Positions 9,225-16,198 of a DNA stretch of 61,846 bases are shown piece after piece. The DNA is taken from the NCBI GenBank assembly GCA_029261715.1, contig JAJDAT010000018.1:1-61846 (forward strand). Reading direction: 5' to 3'. Under the pieces are notes generated by a model. The model was not told where the DNA came from. It ran no database searches and was given only the letters and a program-made list of their open reading frames with translations. A program made the position numbers and the translations under genes. Every line of letters starts with the position of its first letter. Positions within the stretch are counted from its first letter, which is position 1. Source of the stretch: Nitrospinia bacterium (GTDB lineage: Bacteria > Nitrospinota > Nitrospinia > Nitrospinales > JAJDAT01).

Positions 9225-11009
9225 ATGACGACGATTTTAAATAGAACGCACCGATGTAACGACCTTTCAGAAGAACATATCGGTCAAGATGTAACTTTAT
9301 GCGGATGGGTGCATACTCGGCGCGATCATGGCGGATTAATTTTTGTCGATTTGTGGGACAAACATGGGATTACTCAAGTGGTCTTGAATCCAGAAATTGA
9401 CGAAATTGCGCATGAACAAGCTCATAATATTCGCGGTAATTTTGTCATTGGGATAACGGGTAAAGTGCGGGCGAGGCCGGATGGAATGGCTAATACAAAA
9501 CTAAAAACGGGAAAAGTTGAAGTTTACGTCAGCGATCTAAAAATTCTAAATAGTTCTAAAACTCCTCCTTACGATATCTGGGAAGGGGACACGGTAGAAG
9601 AATCAAAAAAATTAAAATATCGATTTTTAGATTTGAGAAGCGCAGAACTGCAAAAAAATATGAAATTGCGTTACGACATAACGCGAATCATGAGAAACGT
9701 TCTTCATGAAAATGAGTTCACAGAAATTGAAACTCCCATGTTAACTCGAAGCACCCCCGAAGGCGCTAGAGATTACTTGGTGCCAAGCAGATTGAATCCG
9801 CAAAGCTTTTATGCGTTGCCGCAGTCGCCGCAAATTTTCAAACAAATTCTTATGGTGAGTGGGTTTGACCGCTATTTTCAAATAGTGAAATGTTTTCGAG
9901 ATGAAGATTTGCGAAACGATCGTCAACCAGAGTTCACTCAAGTTGATATGGAAATGTCGTTCATTGAAGAAGACGATGTTTATAAATTAATGGAAGCGAC
10001 GTTCGCCGGAATTTATAAAGAAATTTTAGGAGAAACAGTAGCGACACCTTTCCCTAGACTTACTTATCGCGAAGCGATGGACCGGTTTGGCTCCGATAAG
10101 CCCGATATGCGTTTTGGGTTGGAATTAGTGGATTTAACCGAAACTGTTCAAGGAACAGACTTTAAAGTCTTTGCGCAAGTTCTTAAGTCAGGCGGACAAG
10201 TAAAATCGATCAACGTAAAAAATAGCTCAAAAGTATTATCCCGAAAAGTTTTAGACGATCTTATAAAGTTAGCAAACGTCTATGGGGCAAAGGGAATGGC
10301 TTGGATAAAAATCAATCCAGACGATCCAACCGACTTACAATCGCCTATCACTAAATTCTTTTCAAAAGAAATGATCGCCGACATAGTTTCTAAGATGGAT
10401 GGACAACCTGGAGATACGCTAGTTTTTGTCGCAGACAAACCAAAAATTGTGGCTGACGCATTGGCAAACATCCGACTCGCCCTGGGCAAACAATTAGGAT
10501 TGATCGACGAAAAACAAAATAAGTTCCTTTGGGTTACAGAGTTTCCTTTAGTGGATTATGATGAAAAAGAAAAACGGTATACCGCAATGCATCATCCATT
10601 TACGGCTCCGTTAGAAGAAGACTTGGATAAATTTCAATCGTCTCCAGAAACCATGCGCGCCCGCGCTTATGATCTCGTGTTGAACGGAAATGAAATTGGC
10701 GGCGGTAGTATTCGTATTCATCAGAATGAAATTCAAACGAAAATGTTTGAATTACTGGGCATTGGAGAAGAAGAAGCGCAATCTAAGTTTGGTTTTTTGC
10801 TAGACGCTCTCCAATATGGCGCTCCTCCACATGGCGGTATAGCTTTAGGTCTCGACCGTATGGTAATGCTGTTGGCTCAAACAAATTCAATTCGCGATGT
10901 TATAGCGTTTCCAAAAACTCAAAAGGCAACGTGTTTAATGACACAAGCTCCTTCCGAAGTTGATGCGAAACAGATGAAAGAATTGAAGTTGAAATTTGAT
11001 CTTTCCTAA
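9225..11009 (+). CDS. aspS: aspartyl-tRNA synthetase (bacterial type)
   Basis: 594 residues, normal for bacterial AspRS. An N-terminal OB-fold anticodon-binding domain (about 1-110) is followed by the class II catalytic core. Motif 2 is visible as FRDEDLRNDRQPEFTQVD and motif 3 as GIALGLDRMVMLL. The bacterial GAD insertion lies at about 290-420 between them. The enzyme charges tRNA-Asp. In the OB domain the sequence HTRRDHGG carries His35-Gly, the form typical of non-discriminating AspRS that also charges tRNA-Asn, rather than the Leu-Gly of discriminating enzymes such as E. coli's. That would imply GatCAB-dependent Asn-tRNA synthesis. No co-transcribed gene is obvious. Confidence 0.97.
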   Translation: MTTILNRTHRCNDLSEEHIGQDVTLCGWVHTRRDHGGLIFVDLWDKHGITQVVLNPEIDEIAHEQAHNIRGNFVIGITGKVRARPDGMANTKLKTGKVEVYVSDLKILNSSKTPPYDIWEGDTVEESKKLKYRFLDLRSAELQKNMKLRYDITRIMRNVLHENEFTEIETPMLTRSTPEGARDYLVPSRLNPQSFYALPQSPQIFKQILMVSGFDRYFQIVKCFRDEDLRNDRQPEFTQVDMEMSFIEEDDVYKLMEATFAGIYKEILGETVATPFPRLTYREAMDRFGSDKPDMRFGLELVDLTETVQGTDFKVFAQVLKSGGQVKSINVKNSSKVLSRKVLDDLIKLANVYGAKGMAWIKINPDDPTDLQSPITKFFSKEMIADIVSKMDGQPGDTLVFVADKPKIVADALANIRLALGKQLGLIDEKQNKFLWVTEFPLVDYDEKEKRYTAMHHPFTAPLEEDLDKFQSSPETMRARAYDLVLNGNEIGGGSIRIHQNEIQTKMFELLGIGEEEAQSKFGFLLDALQYGAPPHGGIALGLDRMVMLLAQTNSIRDVIAFPKTQKATCLMTQAPSEVDAKQMKELKLKFDLS

Positions 11010-11276
11010 AATAGTTTTTTCCAATCTCTCATAACCTGTTTCTCGCCTTTGGGCGGATGAGGTTCCGATAAAAAGAAGTCTTTTTGAAATCCTTTCTCAA
11101 GTTCCAATTCCTGGAATAAAAAAAACTTTGTATCGATAAAACGATAGTTATTGTTTTTTGCCTCCTTACGATTGTGGTTGGCTTTTAAGGCCATTTTTAA
11201 GGCTTTTAAGGCTAATGGCCCTCCGTTTAAACCCGATAAAGTTAGAAATATGAATAAATATGCCAAGGAGGGCAAA

Positions 11277-11486
11277 ATGAGTCAGGATTCAATCCAAGGA
11301 ATGGTAATAGCTTTTATCGCCGCTTTATTAATTATCGCAGCGTGTTTTTCTGGTCCCAGCCCGTTAGGTAAGTCCATTAGCCGACAAATAGGAAAAATGC
11401 AAAAGCAAAAAAGTCAAAAAATCAAAAGTGAAGCGGGTCAGTTTCGAAAGCGGGTAGCTTTATATAAGAGTTATGAGACTAGCTGA
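11277..11486 (+). CDS. 69-aa single-span membrane protein
   Basis: An ATG at 11277 lies four bases after a perfect AAGGAGGG Shine-Dalgarno (11265-11272), which decides the start over the longer upstream reading. The 69-residue product has one hydrophobic span (about residues 9-25, MVIAFIAALLIIAACFSG) and a strongly basic, Lys/Gln-rich C-terminal half. The IAAC is only superficially lipobox-like, since no basic residues precede the span. I do not recognise the family. It lies between aspS and the first Fur-like zinc protein. The LL-II-AA core resembles the 34-aa peptide at 13393-13497, which may or may not be meaningful. Confidence 0.6.
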   Translation: MSQDSIQGMVIAFIAALLIIAACFSGPSPLGKSISRQIGKMQKQKSQKIKSEAGQFRKRVALYKSYETS

Positions 11487-11727
11487 GGCCAAAAATAATA
11501 TTTAAGCATTTAAGTTGAGATGAGTTAGCGATTAAGTCTTATACGGAATAATCTACCCCCAGGTTGGCAAGCCAATTGCTGAATACCTCCTCCAAGGTTT
11601 TTTTCTATGTTGGTTTGTCAACCGTACCTAAATAAAAAAATCGTAAAAATTGAGGAGTTAGATTGTTGAAGGTTTTTCGGAATAATTATCTGAAAATCTT
11701 CTCTTTAAAGGTAGAAAGGAGTCTAAT

Positions 11728-12003
11728 ATGACTTCGCAAAAGAAGGGAATGACCAGCAGAGTTGTTGCAGCGGATACGCAAAACGAAAATTCAATTTTTA
11801 GGGAGATTTCTGAAAAGTGCAAATCGTTGAAAGATGACAGCAATCAATTTGTTTGTTTAGGGTGCGGTTTAGTCGAGAAGGCGCATTTTCAGGTGAAGTA
11901 TATAGAGAATGCACAAATCAATGTTGGTTTTGGTTTTTTTCAAGACGGTAAAAGAATAATCTTCTGCAATTTTTGTAGGAAATGCCGAAACATTTTTAAC
12001 TAA
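11728..12003 (+). CDS. Fur-like zinc/dimerisation domain protein lacking the DNA-binding domain (copy 1)
   Basis: 91 residues with a strong ribosome binding site (gaaaggagtctaat before the ATG). Residues 41-86 follow the C-terminal half of Fur-family regulators: FVCLGCG (C43, C46), then a GFGFFQDGKRIIF strand segment and a second pair, C83-RK-C86, with an extra C80. In Fur these two CxxC pairs form the structural zinc site. The winged-helix DNA-binding half, about 80 residues, is absent; only a 40-residue polar N-terminus precedes the domain. It cannot bind DNA like Fur and may be a metal-binding or antagonist protein. More diverged than the copy at 14991. Family assignment is inferred from the pattern. 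Confidence 0.6.
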   Translation: MTSQKKGMTSRVVAADTQNENSIFREISEKCKSLKDDSNQFVCLGCGLVEKAHFQVKYIENAQINVGFGFFQDGKRIIFCNFCRKCRNIFN

Positions 12004-12315
12004 AAAATTATAAGAGAACCTCTGAAAACTGTTTTTGGCTACGAGTAGGCCTTATGAAATAAGGGCCTGCGAGTTGCCATAAATAAAAATATTGAATTAT
12101 TAGAGATACCCATAAAATATTTTTCTAATGGATAAGCCGGATTAACGGCTGTTAAGCGGAGGAAGGTAGCCTCGAAAACTGCTTTCCAAGCCGAAAATCC
12201 GACCAATTGGATTCTTCCTGGAAGGGTAGACAAACTAACGAATAGGGATTGGGGGAGGTAAGGATTATTCGTCAATTTACCAACCCTAGCCAGGAAGTAA
12301 AAAAGAAAAGATTTT
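12004..12315. other. gene-free stretch with a small hairpin
   Basis: Between the first Fur-like gene and the end of the Pal-like gene. A short hairpin can be drawn at about 12046-12069 (aggccttat against ataagggcct). It has no T-run behind it, so it is not a convincing terminator. Open frames here have no ribosome binding site and no recognisable product. I see no gene, tRNA or clear regulatory site. Confidence 0.5.
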
Positions 12316-13209
12316 TTATAAAGGTTTTTTTGATATTAAGAAATGAGCCCTTCTATTTTGCTTCCAACACTCGTCAGATTTTTCAAAACAAAAAGGTTTT
12401 TCCTCTCCAAAGCTAACCGTATTAATTCGCGAGCTCGCGATACCGTTTGCGGTTAGAAAATTTTTGACGGTCAAAGCGCGTTTTTCGCCCAACGCCAAAT
12501 TGTAGTTGTTCGTCCCTCGTTCATCGCAATGCCCGTGTATTTCCAATTTGATCACTGGGTTTTGAGATAACCATTTAGCATTAGTTTGTAAAACGGTTTT
12601 AGAACTTTGATCCAATTTAAAAGCGTCATAATTAAAGTAAATATCATTTAATTTTTGAGTTGGATGCAAAGGAGGTTTTTGAGCTATCTCGATTCCATCG
12701 GAACTTTCGTTAGGATCAGGCAATCCCCATTGAGTTGCAGAAGATCCTTCTGTTTTTTTGGATAAAGTTGTTTTCGAGGGATCTTTAAAAGGTTCTTCAT
12801 TTGAAGGAAATTCTTTTAGATTTGATTCGAAAGTTTCCTCAACAATAAGCGATTTGTTTGTTAGAAGATTGCTTTTGATTTTTGGGTCCTTTGATTTTGT
12901 AGATCCCATGTCATTCTGTTTCGGTGTGTTTGAATTGGAAGATGAAGTTTCACTTTGGTCAACTGCAATAGGAAGTCCAAGGGCAGTAGATAGGTCTACA
13001 GAATCTTTTTGATCATTAGAATTTACCTCTGCTGGAGTTTTAGATTTTATGGCAGAAGCTAAAGTGTCTTTCTTTACGGTTTGATCATCAGATAATGTGG
13101 TTTGCGGGCCTGCGCAACTTCCCAAAAAAGGTAGAGAGATTAAAATGAGGCAGATGCTGAATTGAAGAGATGAAGAAATTGGTTTTGAGTTTTTTTTATG
13201 AAATTCCAT
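12316..13209 (-). CDS. Pal-like OmpA-domain lipoprotein
   Basis: 297 residues. The N-terminus is a lipoprotein signal peptide ending in the lipobox LGSC, with C32 as the lipidated residue. Residues about 35-190 are a long Ser/Lys/Asp/Pro-rich linker. The C-terminus (about 190-297) is an OmpA-type peptidoglycan-binding domain: IYFNYDAFKLD, then LEIHGHCDERGTNNYNLALG and a closing NRRAHF. This order is that of Pal, the Tol-Pal lipoprotein that ties the outer membrane to peptidoglycan. The linker is much longer than in E. coli Pal (173 residues in total). No tol genes adjoin it, so it may be an additional Pal-like protein. It lies 183 bases downstream of the 34-aa ORF of the Fur-box operon, on the same strand. 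Confidence 0.88.
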   Translation of the reverse strand: MEFHKKNSKPISSSLQFSICLILISLPFLGSCAGPQTTLSDDQTVKKDTLASAIKSKTPAEVNSNDQKDSVDLSTALGLPIAVDQSETSSSNSNTPKQNDMGSTKSKDPKIKSNLLTNKSLIVEETFESNLKEFPSNEEPFKDPSKTTLSKKTEGSSATQWGLPDPNESSDGIEIAQKPPLHPTQKLNDIYFNYDAFKLDQSSKTVLQTNAKWLSQNPVIKLEIHGHCDERGTNNYNLALGEKRALTVKNFLTANGIASSRINTVSFGEEKPFCFEKSDECWKQNRRAHFLISKKPL

Positions 13210-13290
13210 TTAGATAAATTACTTATTTAGGTTAAACATAATTTTTGATTAAAACGTAATTACTTCAGTTCGGAAATGCCATTTTCGTTT

Positions 13291-13380
13291 AAAAACCTGT
13301 GGCAAAGGAAAGGGGCGCAACTCCCTTCCCTCGGCCAGGGCTTTTCCCGGAGTCCTTGGCAGCCAAAGGAAAAGCCATAC
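13291..13380. other. strongly structured intergenic segment, possible structured RNA
   Basis: Two stems can be drawn. GGAAAGGG (13307-13314) pairs with CCCTTCC (13323-13329). GGCTTTTCC (13339-13347) pairs perfectly with GGAAAAGCC (13368-13376) around an inner TCCTTGG/CCAAAGG alternative. The segment is much richer in G+C than its surroundings and lies in the 5' region of the Pal-like gene on the minus strand. It matches no riboswitch class I could recognise; c-di-GMP type I was considered and does not fit in spacing. No T-run follows, so it is not a simple terminator. Confidence 0.35.
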
Positions 13381-13392
13381 GGTTTTATGTGT

Positions 13393-13497
13393 TTAACTAA
13401 TTGAAAATCCGATTTGGTTTGACGCGGCTAAAATAATTAATAAAAGAGCTCCTAAAGAAAGAACTGAATTTGTGACGATAAAAAATCTCATAAACAT
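13393..13497 (-). CDS. 34-aa membrane peptide at the end of the Fur-box operon
   Basis: A short ORF (MFMRFFIVTNSV, ending FSIS) starts 3 bases after the stop of the degenerate receiver gene. It has a good AAGGA seven bases before its ATG, inside the end of that gene. Residues 11-25 are hydrophobic (SVLSLGALLLIILAA), predicting one short transmembrane helix. Too short for family recognition. The tight spacing and ribosome binding site argue that it is translated with the operon. Confidence 0.5.
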   Translation of the reverse strand: MFMRFFIVTNSVLSLGALLLIILAASNQIGFSIS

Positions 13498-13499
13498 GA

Positions 13500-13988
13500 T
13501 CAGGTCCTTTGTGTAGAGACACTTATATTGGTGTAGCCAAAATCTTTCCAATTTTTCTGGAATGAATGAGTAGGCATTGACCCTGAAGGTTCTACCGCTT
13601 TCGAATAGCAGAAGAGCGCCCCAAGGTCTTCGAAAAATTCTTGAACGGCGGAAAATAGATTGCTCGACGATATTCTAGAAGCGAGGTAACGATGAAGACC
13701 TAAAGAACCAAACTGAAAGAACTCTTCAATACTTTCATCTTTGGAGATGTAAATAGTTTTGTCGATGTAGCCCAAAGATTGAATTTCGGTTAAGAATTTT
13801 TTGGGCTGTATGCCCGTTCCTGAAGAAATGACCAAATCAATATTTGCTCGGCGCAATATTTTTAAAGCCGCCGTTTCCGTTTTTTCCGTAATTATGAAAT
13901 AACCTTCACGGATCAATTTTGTCGATAAGTTTTGAAGTTCTCGTTCATTTTGATGGAGCAAAAGTACCGTTTTAAATTTGGTTTTCAT
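13500..13988 (-). CDS. degenerate receiver-domain protein (pseudo-receiver)
   Basis: 162 residues. Residues 5-120 have the alternating strand/helix pattern of a CheY-like receiver (KTVLLLHQNERELQNLSTKL, then IDLVISSGTG). The acidic pair after strand 1 is replaced by HQNE, and the phospho-acceptor Asp after strand 3 is replaced by Ser (LVISS). It is therefore unlikely to be phosphorylated in the normal way and may act by protein contact. The start overlaps the DUF2325 gene stop by four bases (ATGA), showing translational coupling. Third gene of the leftward operon that starts beside a Fur box. The tail is polar and unrecognised. Confidence 0.65.
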   Translation of the reverse strand: MKTKFKTVLLLHQNERELQNLSTKLIREGYFIITEKTETAALKILRRANIDLVISSGTGIQPKKFLTEIQSLGYIDKTIYISKDESIEEFFQFGSLGLHRYLASRISSSNLFSAVQEFFEDLGALFCYSKAVEPSGSMPTHSFQKNWKDFGYTNISVSTQRT

Positions 13989-14281
13989 GCAGCGCTCCCT
14001 TCAAAACTGAGTTCGCCCAGACAACGCTTCAAACTAGAGACCCCGCTGGAGTGGCTCCGTTCTACAGGGATATTAAATTGTTTAGCCGCTCGTAAAACGT
14101 CGGTAACCAAAGGGTGCGACGTGGTTCCCGTAAAAATGACGATCCCTTTAACGCCATTTAATCGTTGGCGGATATCAGGTATCCGTTGAAAAAAGCATTT
14201 GATGTTGAAGCCCATATTGAGCCCCGTTTTTTCATAATTTCGTTTTAGTCGATCTAATCCACCTATAATTGCTACGCTCAT
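13985..14281 (-). CDS. DUF2325-family protein
   Basis: 98 residues, the usual size of DUF2325. The family pattern is clear: SVAIIGGLDRLKRNYEKTG at the N-terminus, a middle IVIFTGTTSHPLV strand with the conserved TSH, and a C-terminal FNIPVERSHSSGVSSL. It has a Rossmann-like fold. Function is not established. The gene lies second in the leftward operon, between the 80-aa ORF and the pseudo-receiver, with a four-base overlap with the latter and an AAAGGCGG ribosome binding site. A Fur box about 375 bases upstream suggests iron-linked expression. Confidence 0.75.
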   Translation of the reverse strand: MSVAIIGGLDRLKRNYEKTGLNMGFNIKCFFQRIPDIRQRLNGVKGIVIFTGTTSHPLVTDVLRAAKQFNIPVERSHSSGVSSLKRCLGELSFEGSAA

Positions 14282-14328
14282 TAGAGATCCGCCTTTCTTT
14301 TCTTTTTAATTTTTTATGTATCGATAAT

Positions 14329-14571
14329 TTAGTTGGGTAAAGGCGAGTATTTATACTCGTCTACTGAATTGCTTCCACAAGTGTGTCTGGTTTCCGACGA
14401 TTTTCTGATGGTTTGCAAAAGATTCAACGCAGGAGTTAAGCTCAACGCGCTTAAATAAAGAACCGCGTTTTTTAGATCGTGATCAGGATGGAGGCAACAA
14501 TTTTTTTCAATCCATTGAATAGCGATATTGGAATTTCTTTGAGTGCCGTTTTTAGCTTTTGTGGATTCCAT
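14329..14571 (-). CDS. 80-aa hypothetical protein, first gene of the Fur-box operon
   Basis: 80 residues, with a good AAGGAG ribosome binding site before the ATG. The sequence contains a Cys-Cys pair and nearby histidines (IEKNCCLHPDHDL), a hydrophobic helix (AVLYLSALSLTPALNLL) and a later HTCGSN. The Cys/His content would allow metal binding, but no known motif is present and I do not recognise the family. It is the first ORF downstream of the leftward Fur-box match at 14657-14675, followed 47 bases later by the DUF2325 gene. Confidence 0.6.
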   Translation of the reverse strand: MESTKAKNGTQRNSNIAIQWIEKNCCLHPDHDLKNAVLYLSALSLTPALNLLQTIRKSSETRHTCGSNSVDEYKYSPLPN

Positions 14572-14656
14572 ACCTGAGCTCCTTTTGCAGAATAAAAATG
14601 TGAACTGACTAAAAATGGAAGTCTAAATTTTATAAGTAAAAATCTGTCTTAGTAAT

Positions 14657-14675
14657 AATTTTGATTTTCATTATC
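14657..14675 (-). promoter_or_regulatory. Fur box (leftward)
   Basis: On the minus strand the sequence GATAATGAAAATCAAAATT agrees with 15 of 19 positions of the Fur consensus GATAATGATAATCATTATC. It overlaps a TTGATA that could be the -35 of the promoter for the operon 14571-13393. A -10 element is less clear (TATTAC or TACTAA). Iron-loaded Fur would be expected to repress the operon. Confidence 0.65.
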
Positions 14676-14822
14676 AACTTAGGGGTAAATTTTTTTAATT
14701 ATTAGCGCGACTATGGAACAAGACAACAAATGGGAGATTCAGGGATATTAAGCTTCTCTGGACGTCATTTGATTCTGGTTTTGTTCGCATTAAATTTTAA
14801 TTCTAAACTGTTAATTATTTTC

Positions 14823-14851
14823 TTGAACTTGATAATGATTTTCATTATTAT
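14823..14851 (+). promoter_or_regulatory. sigma70-like promoter with an overlapping Fur box (rightward)
   Basis: A -35 TTGAAC (14823-14828) and a -10 TATTAT (14846-14851) are 17 bases apart. The Fur box GATAATGATTTTCATTATT (14831-14849; 16 of 19 consensus positions) fills the spacer and overlaps the -10. This is the classical arrangement for Fur repression. It points at the HTH-less Fur-like gene at 14991, with a leader of about 130 bases. Confidence 0.7.
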
Positions 14852-14990
14852 GCTTTATATAAATTATGTCAATACTTTTTTGAAAATTTTTTTGGGAAAT
14901 TTAAGTTTTTTCTCAATTCACTATTTTAAAGGAGCTTCTAAACACAGGGGTTATTAGAGGCTTTCTTAAATTTAATAAAAGGAATAGAAG

Positions 14991-15239
14991 ATGGCTTTAG
15001 AAAAAGTAATAGAAGCGAAGCATGAACTGAAAAACAAAAAGCGTGGAGGAGCTATCTCTACTGAAAAAAACACCAGTGATAGGTTGGTATGCGTTAGTTG
15101 CGGTATGGCTGTCGAAGTCGACTATCCTTTAACGGAATCAAGTCAAGATGAAGTAGAAAAAAGATCTGGTTTTCGCCCGGAGTCGCATCGAATCATTTTG
15201 TACGGATATTGCCAAGACTGCGCCTGTAATTTAAATTAA
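14991..15239 (+). CDS. Fur-like zinc/dimerisation domain protein lacking the DNA-binding domain (copy 2)
   Basis: 82 residues. From residue 32 it follows the second half of Fur closely: LVCVSCGMAVEVDYPL (C34, C37), an EVEKRSGFRPESHRIILYG stretch with H66, and a closing CQDC (C74, C77). Intact Fur proteins are about 140-150 residues, with the winged helix first; here only a basic 30-residue N-terminus precedes the domain. No in-frame HTH lies upstream, and the ATG has an AAGGA ribosome binding site, so this is not a simple frameshifted fur. It may dimerise with full-length Fur or sense metal alone. It is controlled by a promoter with a Fur box (14831-14849). Confidence 0.75.
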   Translation: MALEKVIEAKHELKNKKRGGAISTEKNTSDRLVCVSCGMAVEVDYPLTESSQDEVEKRSGFRPESHRIILYGYCQDCACNLN

Positions 15240-15650
15240 AAAGGCGCAAAGAGGTAAACCTTTAAACCGCAGAGGACGTAGAGAACTCAAAGAAAGCAAA
15301 AAAGGCAAAGAGTTAAAGAATTATAAAAATCAGTTTAATTTCATTCCTGAACTGGGTAAGGTTTTAAAAATAGTGATGAAGATTAAACTTTGTAACAAAG
15401 TCTCGCTTTATAGAAGAGTATTTTTTTGTTTATAAACTTTCGTCTCCTCCGTTCTTAATCTTTCTCTGCGGTTCAAGCATTTAAGGATTTCGTTTTTGCG
15501 GTATGGGCCTTTTGGTTTTGTTGTTCAACAATTCAAGGGTTTGGTTTTTATAATTTCTTAAGAATTTGTTTTGTCCTTCTTTGCGTTCTTCGCGTCTCTG
15601 CGGTTAACCGCCCTTAAAGTCAAATTAAAAAAATATCAAATTGAGACAAA
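15240..15650. repeat. intergenic repeat tract (cgcaaag / ctctgcggtt family)
   Basis: Short degenerate copies of an aaccgcagaggacg-type unit run one way (15264-15312). Copies of ctttgcgttcttcgcgtctctgcggtt run the other way (about 15460-15475 and 15578-15606), giving inverted-repeat potential over 300 bases. Related pieces recur at about 19950, 22515, 24075 and 26090. No gene is visible here. Confidence 0.7.
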
Positions 15651-15815
15651 TGTGCAGCTTGTATACAAAAGCGCTCACTTATTTTGGATCTAAAAAAAAC
15701 TCTCAAACGTAACTCCCCTAAATTGAGGTCCTTTCAAAAATAATTTTTTTCGGCATAAAGCTTGCTTGGTAAAGGGTGAGTGGAGGGATTAATTTTTACA
15801 CTTGGAGTAAGCGCC

Positions 15816-16178
15816 ATGGGAAATTATGTATTAAAAAAGGGCCAAACCTTATTTAAAGAGGGTAGTTTTAGCGACTCCGCCTTTATCATTGAATCTGGCG
15901 AAATTGAAATTTCTAAAACTGATGAGAAGGGAGATAAAGTGGTTATCGATGTTTTGGAGTCAACCGAAATCGTTGGGGAAATGGGCTTGATAGACGGTCA
16001 ACCTCGATCGGCTACGGCAACGGCTAAAACAGAAGCAACAATCAAAGAGATCACTCAAGCTCAATTTAAAGATATCTCGAAAAAAAATCCTCAGGCGATG
16101 ATGCCAATTTTGAAAGTTTTAACCAAGCGATTGCGTAAAATTTTAAAAACGGTTGTCGCCAATTCACGCCGAAATTAG
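15816..16178 (+). CDS. stand-alone cyclic-nucleotide-binding-domain protein
   Basis: 120 residues from the ATG at 15816, which has GGAG eight bases upstream; a GTG at 15780 is an alternative but lacks such a site. The whole protein is one cNMP-binding (CRP-type) beta-roll: LKKGQTLFKEG, FIIESGEIEI, VGEMGLIDGQPRSATATA, then a helix of basic residues. The GEMGLIDGQPRSATA segment is the phosphate-binding cassette, with Glu and Arg in place. No DNA-binding, kinase or channel domain is attached. It may bind cAMP or c-di-GMP and act on a partner. The adjoining SPFH gene is convergent. Confidence 0.85.
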   Translation: MGNYVLKKGQTLFKEGSFSDSAFIIESGEIEISKTDEKGDKVVIDVLESTEIVGEMGLIDGQPRSATATAKTEATIKEITQAQFKDISKKNPQAMMPILKVLTKRLRKILKTVVANSRRN

Positions 16179-16198
16179 CAATCGCTTAGGTTTGTTTT

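Noticed and set aside
11006-11275. 89-codon minus-strand frame between aspS and the 69-aa gene
   Set aside because: Overlaps the end of aspS and the ribosome binding region of the 11277 gene, has no ribosome binding site, and its product looks like translated non-coding DNA.
12039-12275. 78-codon minus-strand frame
   Set aside because: No ribosome binding site, no recognisable domain, and covers a small hairpin region between convergent genes.
13291-13380. c-di-GMP type I riboswitch
   Set aside because: GGCAAA and GCGCAA elements are present on the plus strand but their spacing and the missing GAAA hairpin do not fit, and no gene lies downstream on that strand for over 1.5 kb.
14730-14957. 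75-codon hydrophobic plus-strand frame
   Set aside because: It runs across the Fur box and promoter of the 14991 gene; the hydrophobicity comes from A+T-rich DNA and it has no ribosome binding site.
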